This document shows, one piece after another, positions 45,440 to 55,120 of a DNA stretch of 64,000 bases. How positions within the stretch are numbered: position 1 is the first letter of the stretch; the number at the start of each line of letters is the position of its first letter. This DNA comes from Metellina segmentata (lineage: Eukaryota; Arthropoda; Arachnida; Araneae; Tetragnathidae), in NCBI GenBank assembly GCA_947359465.1, contig OX375881.1:115254738-115318737 (forward strand), written 5' to 3'. The notes below the pieces were generated by a model that saw only the letters and a list, made by a program, of their open reading frames with translations, ran no database searches and had not been told where the DNA came from. The translations under genes and the position numbers were made by a program.

Positions 45440-45570
45440 ACACCGCACTGGGTAAAACCGCGAATGAAACGGAACCCTTGGTTAGTCACCCGATTAATAT
45501 GATAATGGGAAAGTATCATTTAAAACCTTTCGAAGGAGTGTGGATAAAACGTGCTCATGTGAACGTACTA

Positions 45571-45725
45571 CAATTGATTCAATATATATTTTTTTAAATT
45601 GTCGCACACTTGAATTTGCTAGGCTATAGTAGATTTAATAGATGTGTCACAATGGTAGACTTCGTAGATGAGTCAACTATGTAGACATAATATATGGGTA
45701 AGACTACAGTAGACTTAATAGATGG
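45571..45725. repeat. Host tandem repeat at the LTR insertion site
   Basis: TAGTAGATTTAATAGATGTG, CAGTAGACTTAATAGATGG (just before the LTR) and ATAGTTGATTTAATAGATGG (46850, beyond the retroelement remnant) are variants of one unit. Confidence 0.55.
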
Positions 45726-45996
45726 TGTTACGTCATGCGTAATTGCAGCGTCACCTGGGCAGCAATCGCTAGATAAAGGCCTTGTAGAGAGTGGAAAGCG
45801 AGAGTTTTGGTATTCAACTTCAGAATTGTGTTGAGCATTGGAGATTGTGATCGACGTCAGAATTGTGCGATCGGTGTCTGAAGTGTGGGATCAACCTCGC
45901 AGTTGTGTATTGAGTTGTGTACTCGTTTGTGCATAAATCAAGTGATTTTACAGTCACCTGGTCAGTGTTTTGATTTCTTAGTGAAGTGAATTTACA
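45726..45996 (+). mobile_element. 5' LTR of a Ty3/Gypsy-like retroelement
   Basis: It starts TGTTACGTCATGCGTAATTG and ends GTGAAGTGAATTTACA (TG...CA), 271 bp. A putative tRNA primer-binding site (TGGTCCTTACCGAGCCGG) starts immediately after. A gag remnant follows 384 bp downstream. No matching 3' LTR is in the window. Confidence 0.7.
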
Positions 45997-46016
45997 TGGT
46001 CCTTACCGAGCCGGAA
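45997..46016 (+). promoter_or_regulatory. Putative primer-binding site
   Basis: TGGTCCTTACCGAGCCGGAA abuts the LTR. TGG at its start is the complement of a tRNA 3' CCA. The tRNA species is not assigned. Confidence 0.5.
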
Positions 46017-46380
46017 GGTAAGCGACTTATGGATGAAGTGAAAGCTCAGCGATTATACAGTCCACGTGCGTTTGTGTTTCCTAGTGTGGCGTGAGAAAAC
46101 CATGTTGGTCCGAATTTCCGCTTGGACCCGAAAAATTTCGCCAGCGATTTTTGGAAAGTTTTGGTTTGTGTAGGGAGTTGTGATTTGGTATTGTTGAGTT
46201 TGGTTTGGGTTTTTTTTTTTTGAGGCAGGAAAATTGCTTAGCGATAGTGTCTGGTCAGCCTTAGCGGTTAGGATTGTGTTGCTCTTATGGTAGTTTATTG
46301 GTATTTGATGAATTTTTAGAGTGTTTTGTGTTGGTATAATTCTTTTTTGGAAAGAGTGTTGGAATTGCTTAAATTCAATA

Positions 46381-46800
46381 ATGGCTGTTAAATTGAACCT
46401 TAAGAAGGATGAGCTACTTAGGATTGCGGATGAAATGGGTTTGAAAATACCAGATAATGCTTAAGTGGTAGACTTAAAGAGTTTAATCGAGTCTATTTAT
46501 CTGTCTAAAAACGATACTGAGTTTGTGCGTAGTCTCATACTTAATATATTAGAAGAAAAGAAAGAAAAATCTGAGAGGGACAAATTAGAGCATGAAGTAA
46601 ACTTAGAGAGAATAAAAATGGCCCAATTAGAAATACAGCTAGAAATTGCCAACGCGAGAGGGAAGTCAGCTAACGCACCCAAAACTAGCAAATTCTGAGA
46701 ACCAAGTTCTCTAACAGATAATTTGGAAGGCTTAATCAGAAGTATTAAAACCTTAACTATCCCAGTACCGGTTAAATCAGAATCGTATAATCTGTTTTTT
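46381..46800 (+). pseudogene. Gypsy-like gag N-terminal remnant
   Basis: The ATG at 46381 opens a frame starting MAVKLNLKKDELLRIADEMG. A TAA interrupts it at 46462, it continues through a Lys/Glu-rich helical stretch (ILEEKKEKSERDKLE), is stopped again by TGA at 46696, and is still readable as LIRSIKTLTIPVPVKSE before it breaks off near 46800. The layout (short N-terminal helix, coiled coil, then LTIPVPV leading into the capsid-like region) resembles gag of arthropod Ty3/Gypsy elements as I remember them. Capsid, protease, RT and integrase are missing. Clearly non-functional. Confidence 0.7.
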
Positions 46801-47029
46801 CACTGTCATACTTTATTAGACGTAATAATAATTAGTAAATGGGTCACACTATAGTTGATTTAATAGATGGGTAGCCTCAGAGACTATTCATCTACTCTAT
46901 ATTTTTCGTTCTGATTGGAAAAAAATAATAAAAATTGTGTGTTATAGTAATTTATTGTTGTCTGCTTCACATGTCTTAGTTTTCCACACTTATAGTACAT
47001 AATCGTTTGTTATTTATGGAAGTTTGGTT
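46801..47029. other. Short flank, no gene
   Basis: Contains the right-hand host repeat unit (about 46840-46880) and otherwise AT-rich DNA. Confidence 0.4.
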
Positions 47030-47228
47030 GATTTTTAAGGTTTTATGGCTCAAGGGGGCCTTTTATTGCCATACACAAATAATACACATACATACACAAG
47101 GAAAGTTTTACTGACAGAGAACAGAAATACACACTAGGAATGCACCTGACAAGAATTTAACCTTCGCCGCCTACAACTCGAAGGTTGCTAGCGCAGTGGG
47201 CATACCCACTGAGCCACAACGGGCCACC
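47030..47228 (-). repeat. SINE-C copy
   Basis: On the reverse strand: GGCCCGTTGTGGCTCAGTGG, GTATGCCCACTGCGCTAGCA (A-box region), CTTCGAGTTGTAGG (B-box position), then TCTGTTCTCTGTCAGTAAAA and CCCCCTTGAGCC. The head is tRNA-like. The body is unlike SINE-A/B. Confidence 0.7.
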
Positions 47229-47257
47229 AATAACAAGATTAAAATAGCTATTTAAGG

Positions 47258-47340
47258 TAATTTTAATTTTAATAAACGTCGTACTAGATCAACACAACGG
47301 GCTATTGACGATGGTCTGGGATCAATCCCTTAAAGGAAAG
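47258..47340 (-). repeat. SINE-A tail fragment
   Basis: GGTAATTTTAATTTTAATAA, ACAACGGGCTATTGACGATG and ATCAATCCCTTAAAGGAAAG stop where the next SINE starts. Confidence 0.7.
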
Positions 47341-47346
47341 TTAGTA

Positions 47347-47677
47347 ATTGGTAATTTTTTAGTTAACGTCGTACTAGAGCAACACAACGGGCTATTGACG
47401 ACGGTCCGGGATCAGTCCCTTAAGGGAAAGATCTGAGGACAACACCTCGTAATTTTGAACCACGGTCAGATGACGAAGCAACACCTGAGCTGGCACCCCA
47501 CTCTCCAAACTTCCACGCCAACCCAACGTGAGGACTTTCGGCCACGACAGATTTTAAGTGCACCAGCCGCCTCTACAACATACGCTTACAAACATCCATG
47601 CACTGACCCGGATTCGAACCAGGAACCTTCCTATCTGGAGGCTAACACCTTAACCACCAGACCGCTTTTGGTCGGCC
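47347..47677 (-). repeat. SINE-A copy, full length
   Basis: Tail TTGGTAATTTTTTAGTTAAC to head CCACCAGACCGCTTTTGGTCGG. Confidence 0.88.
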
Positions 47678-47692
47678 ATTCTGTAAGGAATG

Positions 47693-48021
47693 GCCGACCC
47701 ACCGGTATAGTGGTTAAGGTGTTAGTCTCTAGATAGGAAGGTTCCTGGTTCGAATCCAGGTTCGGGCATGGATGTTTGTAAGCGCATGGTGTAGTTGCGG
47801 CTGGTGCACCTTAAATCTGTCGTGGCCAAAAGTCCTCACGTTGGGTTTGTGTGGCAGTTTGGAGAGTGGGGTGCCTGCTCAGGTGTTGCTTCGTCATCTG
47901 ACCGTGGTTCAAAATTACGAGGTGTTGTCCTCGGATCTTTCCCTTAAGGGATTGATCCCGGACCGTCGTCAATAGCCCGTTCTGTTGCTCTAGTACGACG
48001 TTAACTAAAATTACCATTACC
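47693..48021 (+). repeat. SINE-A copy, full length
   Basis: Near-duplicate flanks TTCTGTAAGGAATG (47679-47692) and ATCTGTAAGAAATG (48022-48035) form a ~13-bp target duplication. It lies head-to-head with the preceding minus copy. Confidence 0.9.
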
Positions 48022-48805
48022 ATCTGTAAGAAATGTTCGACATGAAGAAGGTTTACTGTTCCATCATCCCAAACATAAAAACTGGCTCCACCCCATCAAC
48101 GTCAACCCAAACCACGCTTTCAAGTGCCTCCCATCCTTCAGCCTCTGAAGGAAAGCCTTCCATAAAACCCTCCCCCCCCCTCTCTATCCAACCCGGGCAC
48201 ATTTTCGGGGTCGCTTGGCACGTCCGAGAACCGATCGCGGACACGGTCACTTTCTTATCGAAAATAGCCGACGGTCAGCCAAGAGGAGAGAAAGTTACAC
48301 GCCTCGGAAAAAAGAAGAAACGGAAAGAAGAGAAAAAAAAAAGGCAGAAATTTGTGCGACCGGAGGTATGCGGCTGCGAAAAAGGGAACATTAATTTGAA
48401 CAATGATGGCGGGAATTTGAGATTGTTGGGTACTGGGGGAACTATATATCATTTCCAGTCCAAGTATTATTTTTCCTTTTCTCGCCGCTTTCCTTCTGTT
48501 GGGGACGGGGAGATAAGGTTTCCTTTTCAAATTCCCCAGCACGAGAGTTTTTATTTCCCCTCATTTTGCAGTGTCGGGTGGCAACGATGTCCGGTTATTA
48601 AGGGTAATTCCCAAAATGAACATTTCGTCCCCTCGGGGGGACGGGGTTCGCTGTCTCAGGAAGAGGAAAGGGACGCTCGGGAGAGGATGGGGCAGCGTTT
48701 TTGGAGAAATGGAAAAATTTATCTCTCTGTATCTTTGTTTTGGGTATTCGTTCTACGAATCTCATTGGGGTGACCTGATTGGGTATTTTTTTTAAAGTAG
48801 TTTCA
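48022..48805 (+). other. GC-rich low-copy block with a 246-codon open frame
   Basis: The longest open frame in the window (48033-48773) lies here. Its ATG is inside the right target duplication of the adjacent SINE, its product is low-complexity (Ser/Thr/Pro then a Lys/Arg/Glu run), and other frames of 65-95 codons overlap it on both strands. No domain is recognised. I regard it as a chance frame in GC-rich DNA. A diverged host exon or UTR cannot be excluded. Confidence 0.25.
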
Positions 48806-49027
48806 GGTAGGTCGGCATTTTTATTGACGTCGCACTGAAACAACGTGACGGAACTATTGGTGACGGTCTGTGATCAAGACGGAAGGTAGGGTAAGGTAAT
48901 TTTAATTAACGTCGAATTAGAGCAACACGACGGGCTATTGACGACAGTCCTGGATCAAGCACGAAGGTAAGGTTAGGTAATTTTGATAAACGTCGTACTT
49001 GAGCAATACAACGAGATATTGCGACGG
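48806..49027 (-). repeat. Stack of SINE 3' ends
   Basis: Three successive minus-strand tails (GGTCGGCATTTTTATTGACG; GGTAAGGTAATTTTAATTAA; GGTTAGGTAATTTTGATAAA) of 60-80 bp each, breaking at the region AGTCCTGGATCAAGCACGAA. Confidence 0.75.
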
Positions 49028-49336
49028 TAAGGTAAGGTAATTTTAGTTAACGTCGTACTAGAGCAACACAACGGGCTATTGACGACGGTCCGGGATCAGT
49101 CCCTTAAGGGAAAGATCCGAGGACAACACCTCGTAATTTTGAACCACGGTCAGATGACGAAGCAACACCTGAGCTGGCACCCCACTCTCCAAACTTCCAC
49201 GCCAACCCAACGTGAGGACTTTCAGCCACGACAGATTTAAGGTGCACCAGCCGCCTCTACACCATACGCTTACAAACACCCATGCCCGGACCCGGATTCG
49301 AACCAGGAACCTTCCGATCTAGAGGCTAACACCTTA
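49028..49336 (-). repeat. SINE-A copy inserted in an older SINE tail
   Basis: Target duplication ACGAGATATTGCGAC-G at 49011-49027 and 49337-49353 (one mismatch). The target itself is a SINE 3' end (GCGACAGTCAGGGATCAAGC). The head stops at ACACCTTA, so the first ~20 bases of the head are missing. Confidence 0.88.
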
Positions 49337-49369
49337 ACGAGATATTGCGACAGTCAGGGATCAAGCATG

Positions 49370-49670
49370 AATTTAAGGTAAGGTAATTTTAATTGACGTC
49401 GTATTTGAGCAACACAACGGGCTATTGACGGCGTCCTGGGATCAAACACGAAGGTAAAGTTAATTCCTCTAAGGAAAAGATCCGAGGGAAACACCACATA
49501 ACTTTGAACCACGGTCAGATGGCGATGCAACATCTGAGCTGGCACCCCACTCTCCAAATTTTCCAACCACACAAAAATAAGGACATTTGAAGTCAGCACC
49601 CTTTGTACACGACGATCTTCGGTTGGATTTGAACTTGTGACCCTAAGGTTGCTAATCCGTTACTCTTTTA
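49370..49670 (-). repeat. SINE-B copy
   Basis: AAGGTAAGGTAATTTTAATT, AGATCCGAGGGAAACACCAC, GATCTTCGGTTGGATTTGAA and AAGGTTGCTAATCCGTTACT (reversed head). Confidence 0.82.
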
Positions 49671-49900
49671 AAAGGACTATCGGCTAATTGACGTCGCAAC
49701 TGGAGAATCACAAGGGGGATATGGTTGACTCTTCGAGGTCAATCACGAAGGAAATTATCTAAGAACAACGCTCTTTATTTGTACCACGTTCAGAGGACAA
49801 AGTCAACACCTGAAATTGCACATGATTCCCCAAACTTACACTATGCCGCGTGAGGACATTGGAATTCACGACAGATGTTTATCAGCTCCCGTGTATACCA
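49671..49900 (-). repeat. SINE-B copy, strongly diverged
   Basis: GACGTCGCAACTGGAGAATC, AAGTCAACACCTGAAATTGC, CGCGTGAGGACATTGGAATT and GTATACCAGCCGTC follow the reversed SINE order. Confidence 0.6.
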
Positions 49901-49904
49901 GCCG

Positions 49905-50300
49905 TCAAGCCGGTCTGGAGGGTTAAGGTGTTAGCCTCTAGATCGAAAGGTTCCTGGTTCGAATTCGGGTCAGTGCATGGATATTTGTAAACGTATGGTG
50001 CAAAGGCGGCTGGTGCATCTTAAATCTGTCGTGGCCGAAAGACTAAATGTTGAGTTGGTGTGCAAGTTTGGTGAGTGGAGTGCCAGCTCAGGTGTTGCCT
50101 CGTCATCTGACCGTGTTTCAAAATTACGAGGTGTTGTCCTCGGATCTTTCTCTTAAGGGACTGATCCCGGACCGTCGTCAACAGCCCGTTGTGTTGCTCT
50201 AGTACGACGTTAACTAAAATTACCAAATTTACCCTGTCCGTCGTCAATAGCCCGCTGTGTTGCTCTAGTACGACGTTAATTAAAATTACCATACCATACC
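49905..50300 (+). repeat. SINE-A copy plus extra tail
   Basis: Head AAGCCGGTCTGGAGGGTTAA, GGTTCGAATTCGGG, full body to 50235, then a second partial tail (GTCGTCAATAGCCCGCTGTG ... AAAATTACCATACCATACC). Confidence 0.85.
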
Positions 50301-50324
50301 TTTAAAAATAGAAAATTTAGCTCA

Positions 50325-50830
50325 TAAGGTAGGTATTTTATCAACGTCGAGGGCATTGGAGCAATACCGAGGGCTATTGGCTACGATCTGGGATCAAAAC
50401 CCGAAAGAAAAAAGTCAAGGACAAAATCGCAGAATTTTGAGCCACGGTCAGATAACGGTCACACTTGATATGGTACGATGCTCTTCATACTTCCTCACCA
50501 AGCCAACGTAAGGACACGTGAGGCCACAACAGATTTAACTTGCACATTCGCCTTTCTACACGACGGTCCTCGGTTGCATTTGAACTCGCAACGTTCCAGT
50601 TGCTAATCCGTTACACTCCCAACAGGGCTACCGCGGCCTCTACCTATCATGTAAATTGTTACAGTAAAATTGTAAGTAAAATTGATCCCTGTTCATCGTC
50701 AATAGCCCGTTGTGTTGCTCTAGTACGACGTAAATTAAAATTTACTTACCTTACCCGTGTATACCATGGTCTTTGGTTGGATTCGAACTCGCAACTCCAT
50801 TACTCTTCTCACAGAGCTACCACGGCCGCA
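50325..50830. repeat. SINE-B copies: one reverse, then fragments
   Basis: A minus copy (50325-50650: GGTAGGTATTTTATCAACGT to GTTCCAGTTGCTAATCCGTT), a plus tail (50690-50757: CGTCAATAGCCCGTTGTGTT) and a reversed head (50760-50830: GTCTTTGGTTGGATTCGAAC). Confidence 0.75.
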
Positions 50831-50889
50831 ATAAGTTCATGAACATACATATATGGTTAGGTGTCAAGCATGTTTGTTTTAGAAGTTCA

Positions 50890-51210
50890 AGAGAGTGTTA
50901 CTCACCGATTGGTCTTTGGTATTCGGTGCTGATGATGAGGACGATGCTACTGGGTCATGAATTATATTTTAGTTTTCAATCTGTTTTGTAGATAATTTCG
51001 TTCTTATCCTGTCATTCACTCTCCGCATTTTTATATACTCCCTCCGATAGATTCCGAGTTATCTTCATTACGGGTTGCTCCACCGCAAAGCCAGCCTCAT
51101 ACCCAATGCTCTGTCTAATTCCAGCAGGTCCACTCATCTCATATTCAATCACTGTGGCTTTGACCCTTCCCAATTCACTATGCTGCAAATCGTTCACTTG
51201 CATGAAAGGG
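50890..51210 (+). repeat. Dispersed segmental repeat L, copy 1
   Basis: Its first part (GGTCTTTGGTATTCGGTGCT, TGATGATGAGGACGATGCTA) matches 54428-54550. Its second part (GGGTTGCTCCACCGCAAAGC, CCAATTCACTATGCTGCAAA) matches 55510-55640. In the second location about 930 bp separates the two parts. Confidence 0.75.
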
Positions 51211-51269
51211 CTTAACTAAAGAAGTGAGTGTTGACGAAACACTATTCAAAAATAACATTTAACTTCATG

Positions 51270-51640
51270 TTTTCGTCATGTTTGCTGCCAATTTGGTCAA
51301 AGTTGTTTTATCTTTAACTTTGGATTACAGAAATTTTCAAAGAAACAATGGTATGGTGATCTTTATATTCTTGTTATTAACACACATATCCATTAGTCAC
51401 TGCTTAAAAAACTTATACACTTTTGAACACCAGTTTGACAAAGTATCACCTACTTTTCTTCTGGATTGCAGAAACTTCCAAAGAAATCAAGTTAACGCAG
51501 TTACGATGAGATGCTTTATTATCTTGTTACCTCCCTGTTGTCACTTTTTTGCAGCATTTATATTATTGACAGCTAAATTTTCTAATTTTTATTTTTTTTA
51601 CTCTGGACTATAGAAGTTTTTGAAGAATTCTTGAATCAAT
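51270..51640 (+). repeat. ~140-bp tandem array, first block
   Basis: GGATTACAGAAATTTTCAAA (51325), GGATTGCAGAAACTTCCAAA (51463) and GGACTATAGAAGTTTTTGAA (51604) mark units about 138-142 bp long. Further units occur at 52270-52480. Each unit has a pyrimidine-rich run before CAG, giving splice-acceptor-like appearances that are probably incidental. Confidence 0.7.
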
Positions 51641-51659
51641 TAGAATGACTTGTTTCATC

Positions 51660-51865
51660 ATGTTGTTTCAATTCAATTGGTCCTGTTTCGATCGGAGAGA
51701 TGGAATTGGGACCATCCGGAGAGATGGAGAAAGTTCATCGATCAGAACGACATTTACCGTATTGATTCAATGTACATTCTAGTAAATAAAATAACTTTTC
51801 TTCAGTTTTGTAAAAAAAAAGCCGGATAAACTTTTGTATCAACCCAATTACATTATTCGCATTAT
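51660..51865 (+). mobile_element. Mariner 3' end remnant
   Basis: HPERWRKFIDQNDIYRID is readable at 51714-51767 (transposase C-terminal tail, PERWRKxIDQN). The right terminal repeat GCCGGATAAACTTTTGTATC with AACCCAA follows, matching the ends of the mariners at 3910 and 30899. The 5' part is absent. Confidence 0.75.
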
Positions 51866-51899
51866 TATTATCTTCTTACCTTTATTAGCTTTTGACACT

Positions 51900-52265
51900 T
51901 TTCGCTACTAACTGAATAACCCAGCGTTGCTTTGGTTTCAAATATGACCGTGACATTTCACTGTGTTTACTCAAATACACAAACCCTGTAGAACGTGTTT
52001 CCTTGTCCATATCAATTTATTGCAGGAAAATAAACTTTAGACTTTAAAATTGGGGCTTCGAGGGGCACTTTTAGGACTACCAGTGTGCCAATTTTCATGG
52101 CTTCCGATTGGTCTGAAGATGGGAAAAAAATAGCCTGTTTTCCGAAGTGTTCTAAAGTGGAAGTATACCAAATTGGGTGTGGAAGATTTGTATAGAGAAT
52201 ATACACACACATACGCGCACACACATCCTTTAACATATGCATGTAGATTTTTTTGTAGCTTTTAC
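51900..52265 (-). mobile_element. Helitron-like family H copy
   Basis: AACTGAATAACCCAGCGTTG (reversed 3' hairpin region), AACCCTGTAGAACGTGTTTC, AATAAACTTTAGACTTTAAA and AGAGAATATACACACACATA up to a GTGTG-rich 5' end. About 365 bp, non-coding, inside the 140-bp tandem array. Confidence 0.6.
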
Positions 52266-52269
52266 ACCA

Positions 52270-52480
52270 TAGAGTAACAGTTTGGCTAAGTCTTCTTGAC
52301 ATTTTACTCTTAGAAATTTGCTAAGAAACCAAGTTTTTGACACTGTTTTAACCGGTTATAGCATCTGGTTACTATAATCTTCATTAGTCGTTTTTTAAAC
52401 TTTTACACTTCCAACAACCATTTTGGTCGAAGATTTCATCTTTTACTCCGGATTACAGAAGTTTGCGAAGAACCCGAGTT
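52270..52480 (+). repeat. ~140-bp tandem array, second block
   Basis: Units with ACTCTTAGAAATTTGCTAAG (52305) and ACTCCGGATTACAGAAGTTT (52445), spaced about 142 bp, continue the array at 51270. Confidence 0.65.
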
Positions 52481-53304
52481 GTGGACTCAGCAACGATGAT
52501 CTCGGGCGGGTGATTCCGGGCAGAGTGTGATTGCTGTCCCTTCTTAAACGCTCCCTCATAACTCGGGAGATCATTTTCATTCCTTTCAATGGGGTAATGC
52601 CGCGGAAAGCAGAAAACAATACCATCAAGTTCCCAGCAATCACCCACCGCTTATAATGTACCGCACTTGGTTGCAGCGGAACTATGTGTGGCCGCCAAAT
52701 ATTTCCAAACACCCCCGCCTTCCTTCTTTCTTTCTTTTATACTTACTCCACCCCACTTTTTTTGTATTTTCTTTCTCCCGCAGTTTTTGGAAGAACCCAG
52801 AATCGAGTAATTTGTTGGGGTGCAGCACTGTAGAAGGAATTTCGACACCATTTTCTCTTCTCCTCCGCCCCTCGCTTCTTTCCTGGTGGAATTTTTCTTG
52901 GTGCTTTGTTTTTGGGGTTATATAGTTGCAGCTATTGTTGCCTTCCATTTTGCTAGGGTGGGGGACGAGCGTTTAGGTGTTCCGCCGCTTTTCGGAAGGA
53001 AGGGGGGAGGAAAAAACATTGCCCGGGCAAAAAGTCGTATATAGCTGTTAGTAAGTGCGCCGTCCATGGCCTTAGAGATTAAGGGAAAGAACGCCATTTT
53101 GTGCCGGGTTTATTTTTTTCGGCAGCGCGGCGGTTAAAAGGAGCATGCTGTTTATTGCACGGACCTGCGTTGCGAGGGGATATTGGATATCATGTGTCGA
53201 CTTGTGCTTGACAGTGGATATAGACTGTTCCAAAATGTCCGATACGAACCGAGTACTTCATGATGTAACTTCCTCTATACACCCACAGTCCGCAATTTCC
53301 AATG
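52481..53304. other. GC-richer low-copy block
   Basis: 52490-52590 matches the reverse of 54335-54430 (GGCAGAGTGTGATTGCTGTC, CTTCTTAAACGCTCCC). The rest (pyrimidine-rich 52700-52800, CpG-containing 53000-53220) has no match and no domain-bearing frame. It could be host unique sequence. Confidence 0.35.
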
Positions 53305-53612
53305 GGTAGCGGTAGCCCGGTTGAAAAAGTAACGGATTAGCTACCGGAGGGTTGTGATTTTGAATCCAACCACTGCCGTGTACAAAGGGGGGCTGGTGTA
53401 TGTTCAGTTTGTCGTGGCTTCAAATGTCCTCACGTTGGCGTGGTGTAGAAGTTTGGAGGGGGGGGGGGTGCCAGCTCAGGTGCGATCTCATCATATGACC
53501 GTGGTTTAAAATTACGTGGTGCTGTGCTCGGCTCTTTCCCTTCGGAATTGATCCCGGACCATCACCCGTTGTGTTGATCCAGTATGGCGTTGGTTAAAAT
53601 CCCTGCCTACCT
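53305..53612 (+). repeat. SINE-B copy, full length
   Basis: GGTAGCCCGGTTGAAAAAGT, GCTACCGGAGGGTTGTGATT, TTTGAATCCAACC (B box), TTCAAATGTCCTCACGTTGG and tail CCCTGCCTACCTACC. It contains a G run at 53458-53467. Confidence 0.88.
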
Positions 53613-53749
53613 ACCGCAATTTTCAATGAATCGAGTTCGAGAGTTATGTAGATAACAAGAATCCCGTTCTCGCAAATAACGGATACAGTTAACAAATTTC
53701 GAGCCGCACCACCCACTTTTTTTATACCTGATCGTCATAAACTGATCGG

Positions 53750-54084
53750 TAATGGTAATGGTAATTTTAGTTAACGTCGTACTAGAGCAACACAACGGGC
53801 TTTTGACGACGGTCCGGGATCAGTCCCTTGAGGGAAAGATCCGCGGACAACACCTCGTAATTTTGAACCACGGTCAGATGACGAAGCAACACCTGAGCTG
53901 GCACCCCACTCTCCAAACTTCCACGCCAACCCAACGTGAGGACTTTCGGCCACGACAGTTTTAAGGTGCACCAGCCGCCTCTACACCATACGCTTACAAA
54001 CATCCATGCCCGTACCCGGATTCGAACCAGGAACCTTCCGATCTAGAGGCTAACACCTTAACCACTATACCGGTTGGTCGGCCG
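53750..54084 (-). repeat. SINE-A copy, full length with 12-bp target duplication
   Basis: TAAACTGATCGG occurs at 53738-53749 and 54085-54096. Tail GGTAATGGTAATTTTAG to head CGGTTGGTCGGC is complete. Confidence 0.93.
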
Positions 54085-54329
54085 TAAACTGATCGGAACA
54101 GTGAAAGAACAAAACCGGTGTTGAAATAGCTCAAGAAATGACTACGCAAGAGCACTGTCAAAGATGAGTATGAACGACAAAAGAGGAAATAAATGTAACA
54201 AGAAACGATAACGTTTTACCGTTGTTACTAATGCTAGCTCAAGTTAGCATTGTGTGATAGGTGCTTCTAATTTGTTTAAATTACATACATTATCAGAGTG
54301 CATCATGTTGCTTTACTATCCTTGTCATC

Positions 54330-54560
54330 CTACCTGATCATGAAAATCATCTCCCGAGTAATGATTGATTGTTTAAGAAGGGACAGTGCAATCACACTCT
54401 GTCCCGATTCGCTAGTCCGAGATCATATACCTGGTCTTTGGTGTTGGGTGCAGCGATCTTGCTGATGATGAGGACGAAGCTACGGGGTCAGGAATCCCTT
54501 TTTAGTTTAAACTCTGAATTGTCGAGAAGCTCGTTCTTTTGCCGTCACCCACCCTCGACT
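54330..54560 (+). repeat. Segmental repeat L, copy 2, first part
   Basis: GGTCTTTGGTGTTGGGTGCA, GATGATGAGGACGAAGCTAC match 50905-50960. AGAAGGGACAGTGCAATCAC is the complement of the 52.5-kb segment. Confidence 0.7.
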
Positions 54561-54779
54561 TTTTTTAGATACTAGGTGGCGCCACCTCCTGCTCGCTTGC
54601 ATTCGCCAACCCCCGGTGACTACTACACAATCCCATTTGGTTTGTTTCGCAAACCAACATTCCTTTCGCAAACGTCTTTCCGGGCCATGACTTCACAGTT
54701 TTACAAGGCCAGCTGTACAATCTAACGTTTCATCTCCGCGATGAAAAATTTGTACACTATCGCGAAATTATACTTTTTA

Positions 54780-55120
54780 TAGCATCGAATTTATTTGTAA
54801 ACCGATTTAAAAAATAGTTAAACCATAAGAAAGAGTGCATTCTAGGCTTTCACGTAGTATTTTCAAATTTTAAAACTAATAGTATTAAGCTATAGATATG
54901 ATAGTTTTAGTTTTGTATCGGAAATTACAATAAAAAAATTCCGAAAATTATGTGACCAACTTTTAATTGCATCGAATTTATTTATTAACCAATTTCAAAA
55001 ATAAGTGTACCATAAGAAATAGTAAGGATACCCGTGATGTTTTCAAATTTAAAAACTAATAGTTTTAAGCTATAGATATGAGAGTTTTAATAAAAATGTA
55101 ACGAAAATGTCCCAATTTTC
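54780..55120 (+). repeat. Diverged tandem duplication, ~187-bp unit
   Basis: CATCGAATTTATTT (54783, 54970), ACCATAAGAAA-AGT and AGCTATAGATATGA-AGTTTT recur in order in two units. Confidence 0.7.

Larger units (their letters stand above)
43715..45570 (+). repeat. ~108-bp satellite interrupted by three SINEs
   Basis: TGTGATTTGTTACTCGATTA-like starts occur at 43721, 43830, 43937, 44046, 44159 and 44263 (spacings 109, 107, 109, 113, 104). Units contain AAGATGATAATGTGGAACAT-like, GCCAACGAATGCATG-like and CATTATGCAAAGGGGAAAAT-like blocks. Array sequence resumes at about 44985-45095 and 45457-45560 after the SINE insertions. Confidence 0.85.

Noticed and set aside
48033..48773. 246-codon open frame as a host gene
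   Set aside because: Start codon lies in a SINE target duplication, the product is low-complexity, overlapping frames occur on both strands, and no domain is visible. Kept only as a low-confidence block.
51325..51620. Splice acceptors of duplicated exons
   Set aside because: CAG sites recur only because the ~140-bp unit recurs. No open frame is shared by the units. Left as a point to test, not a feature.
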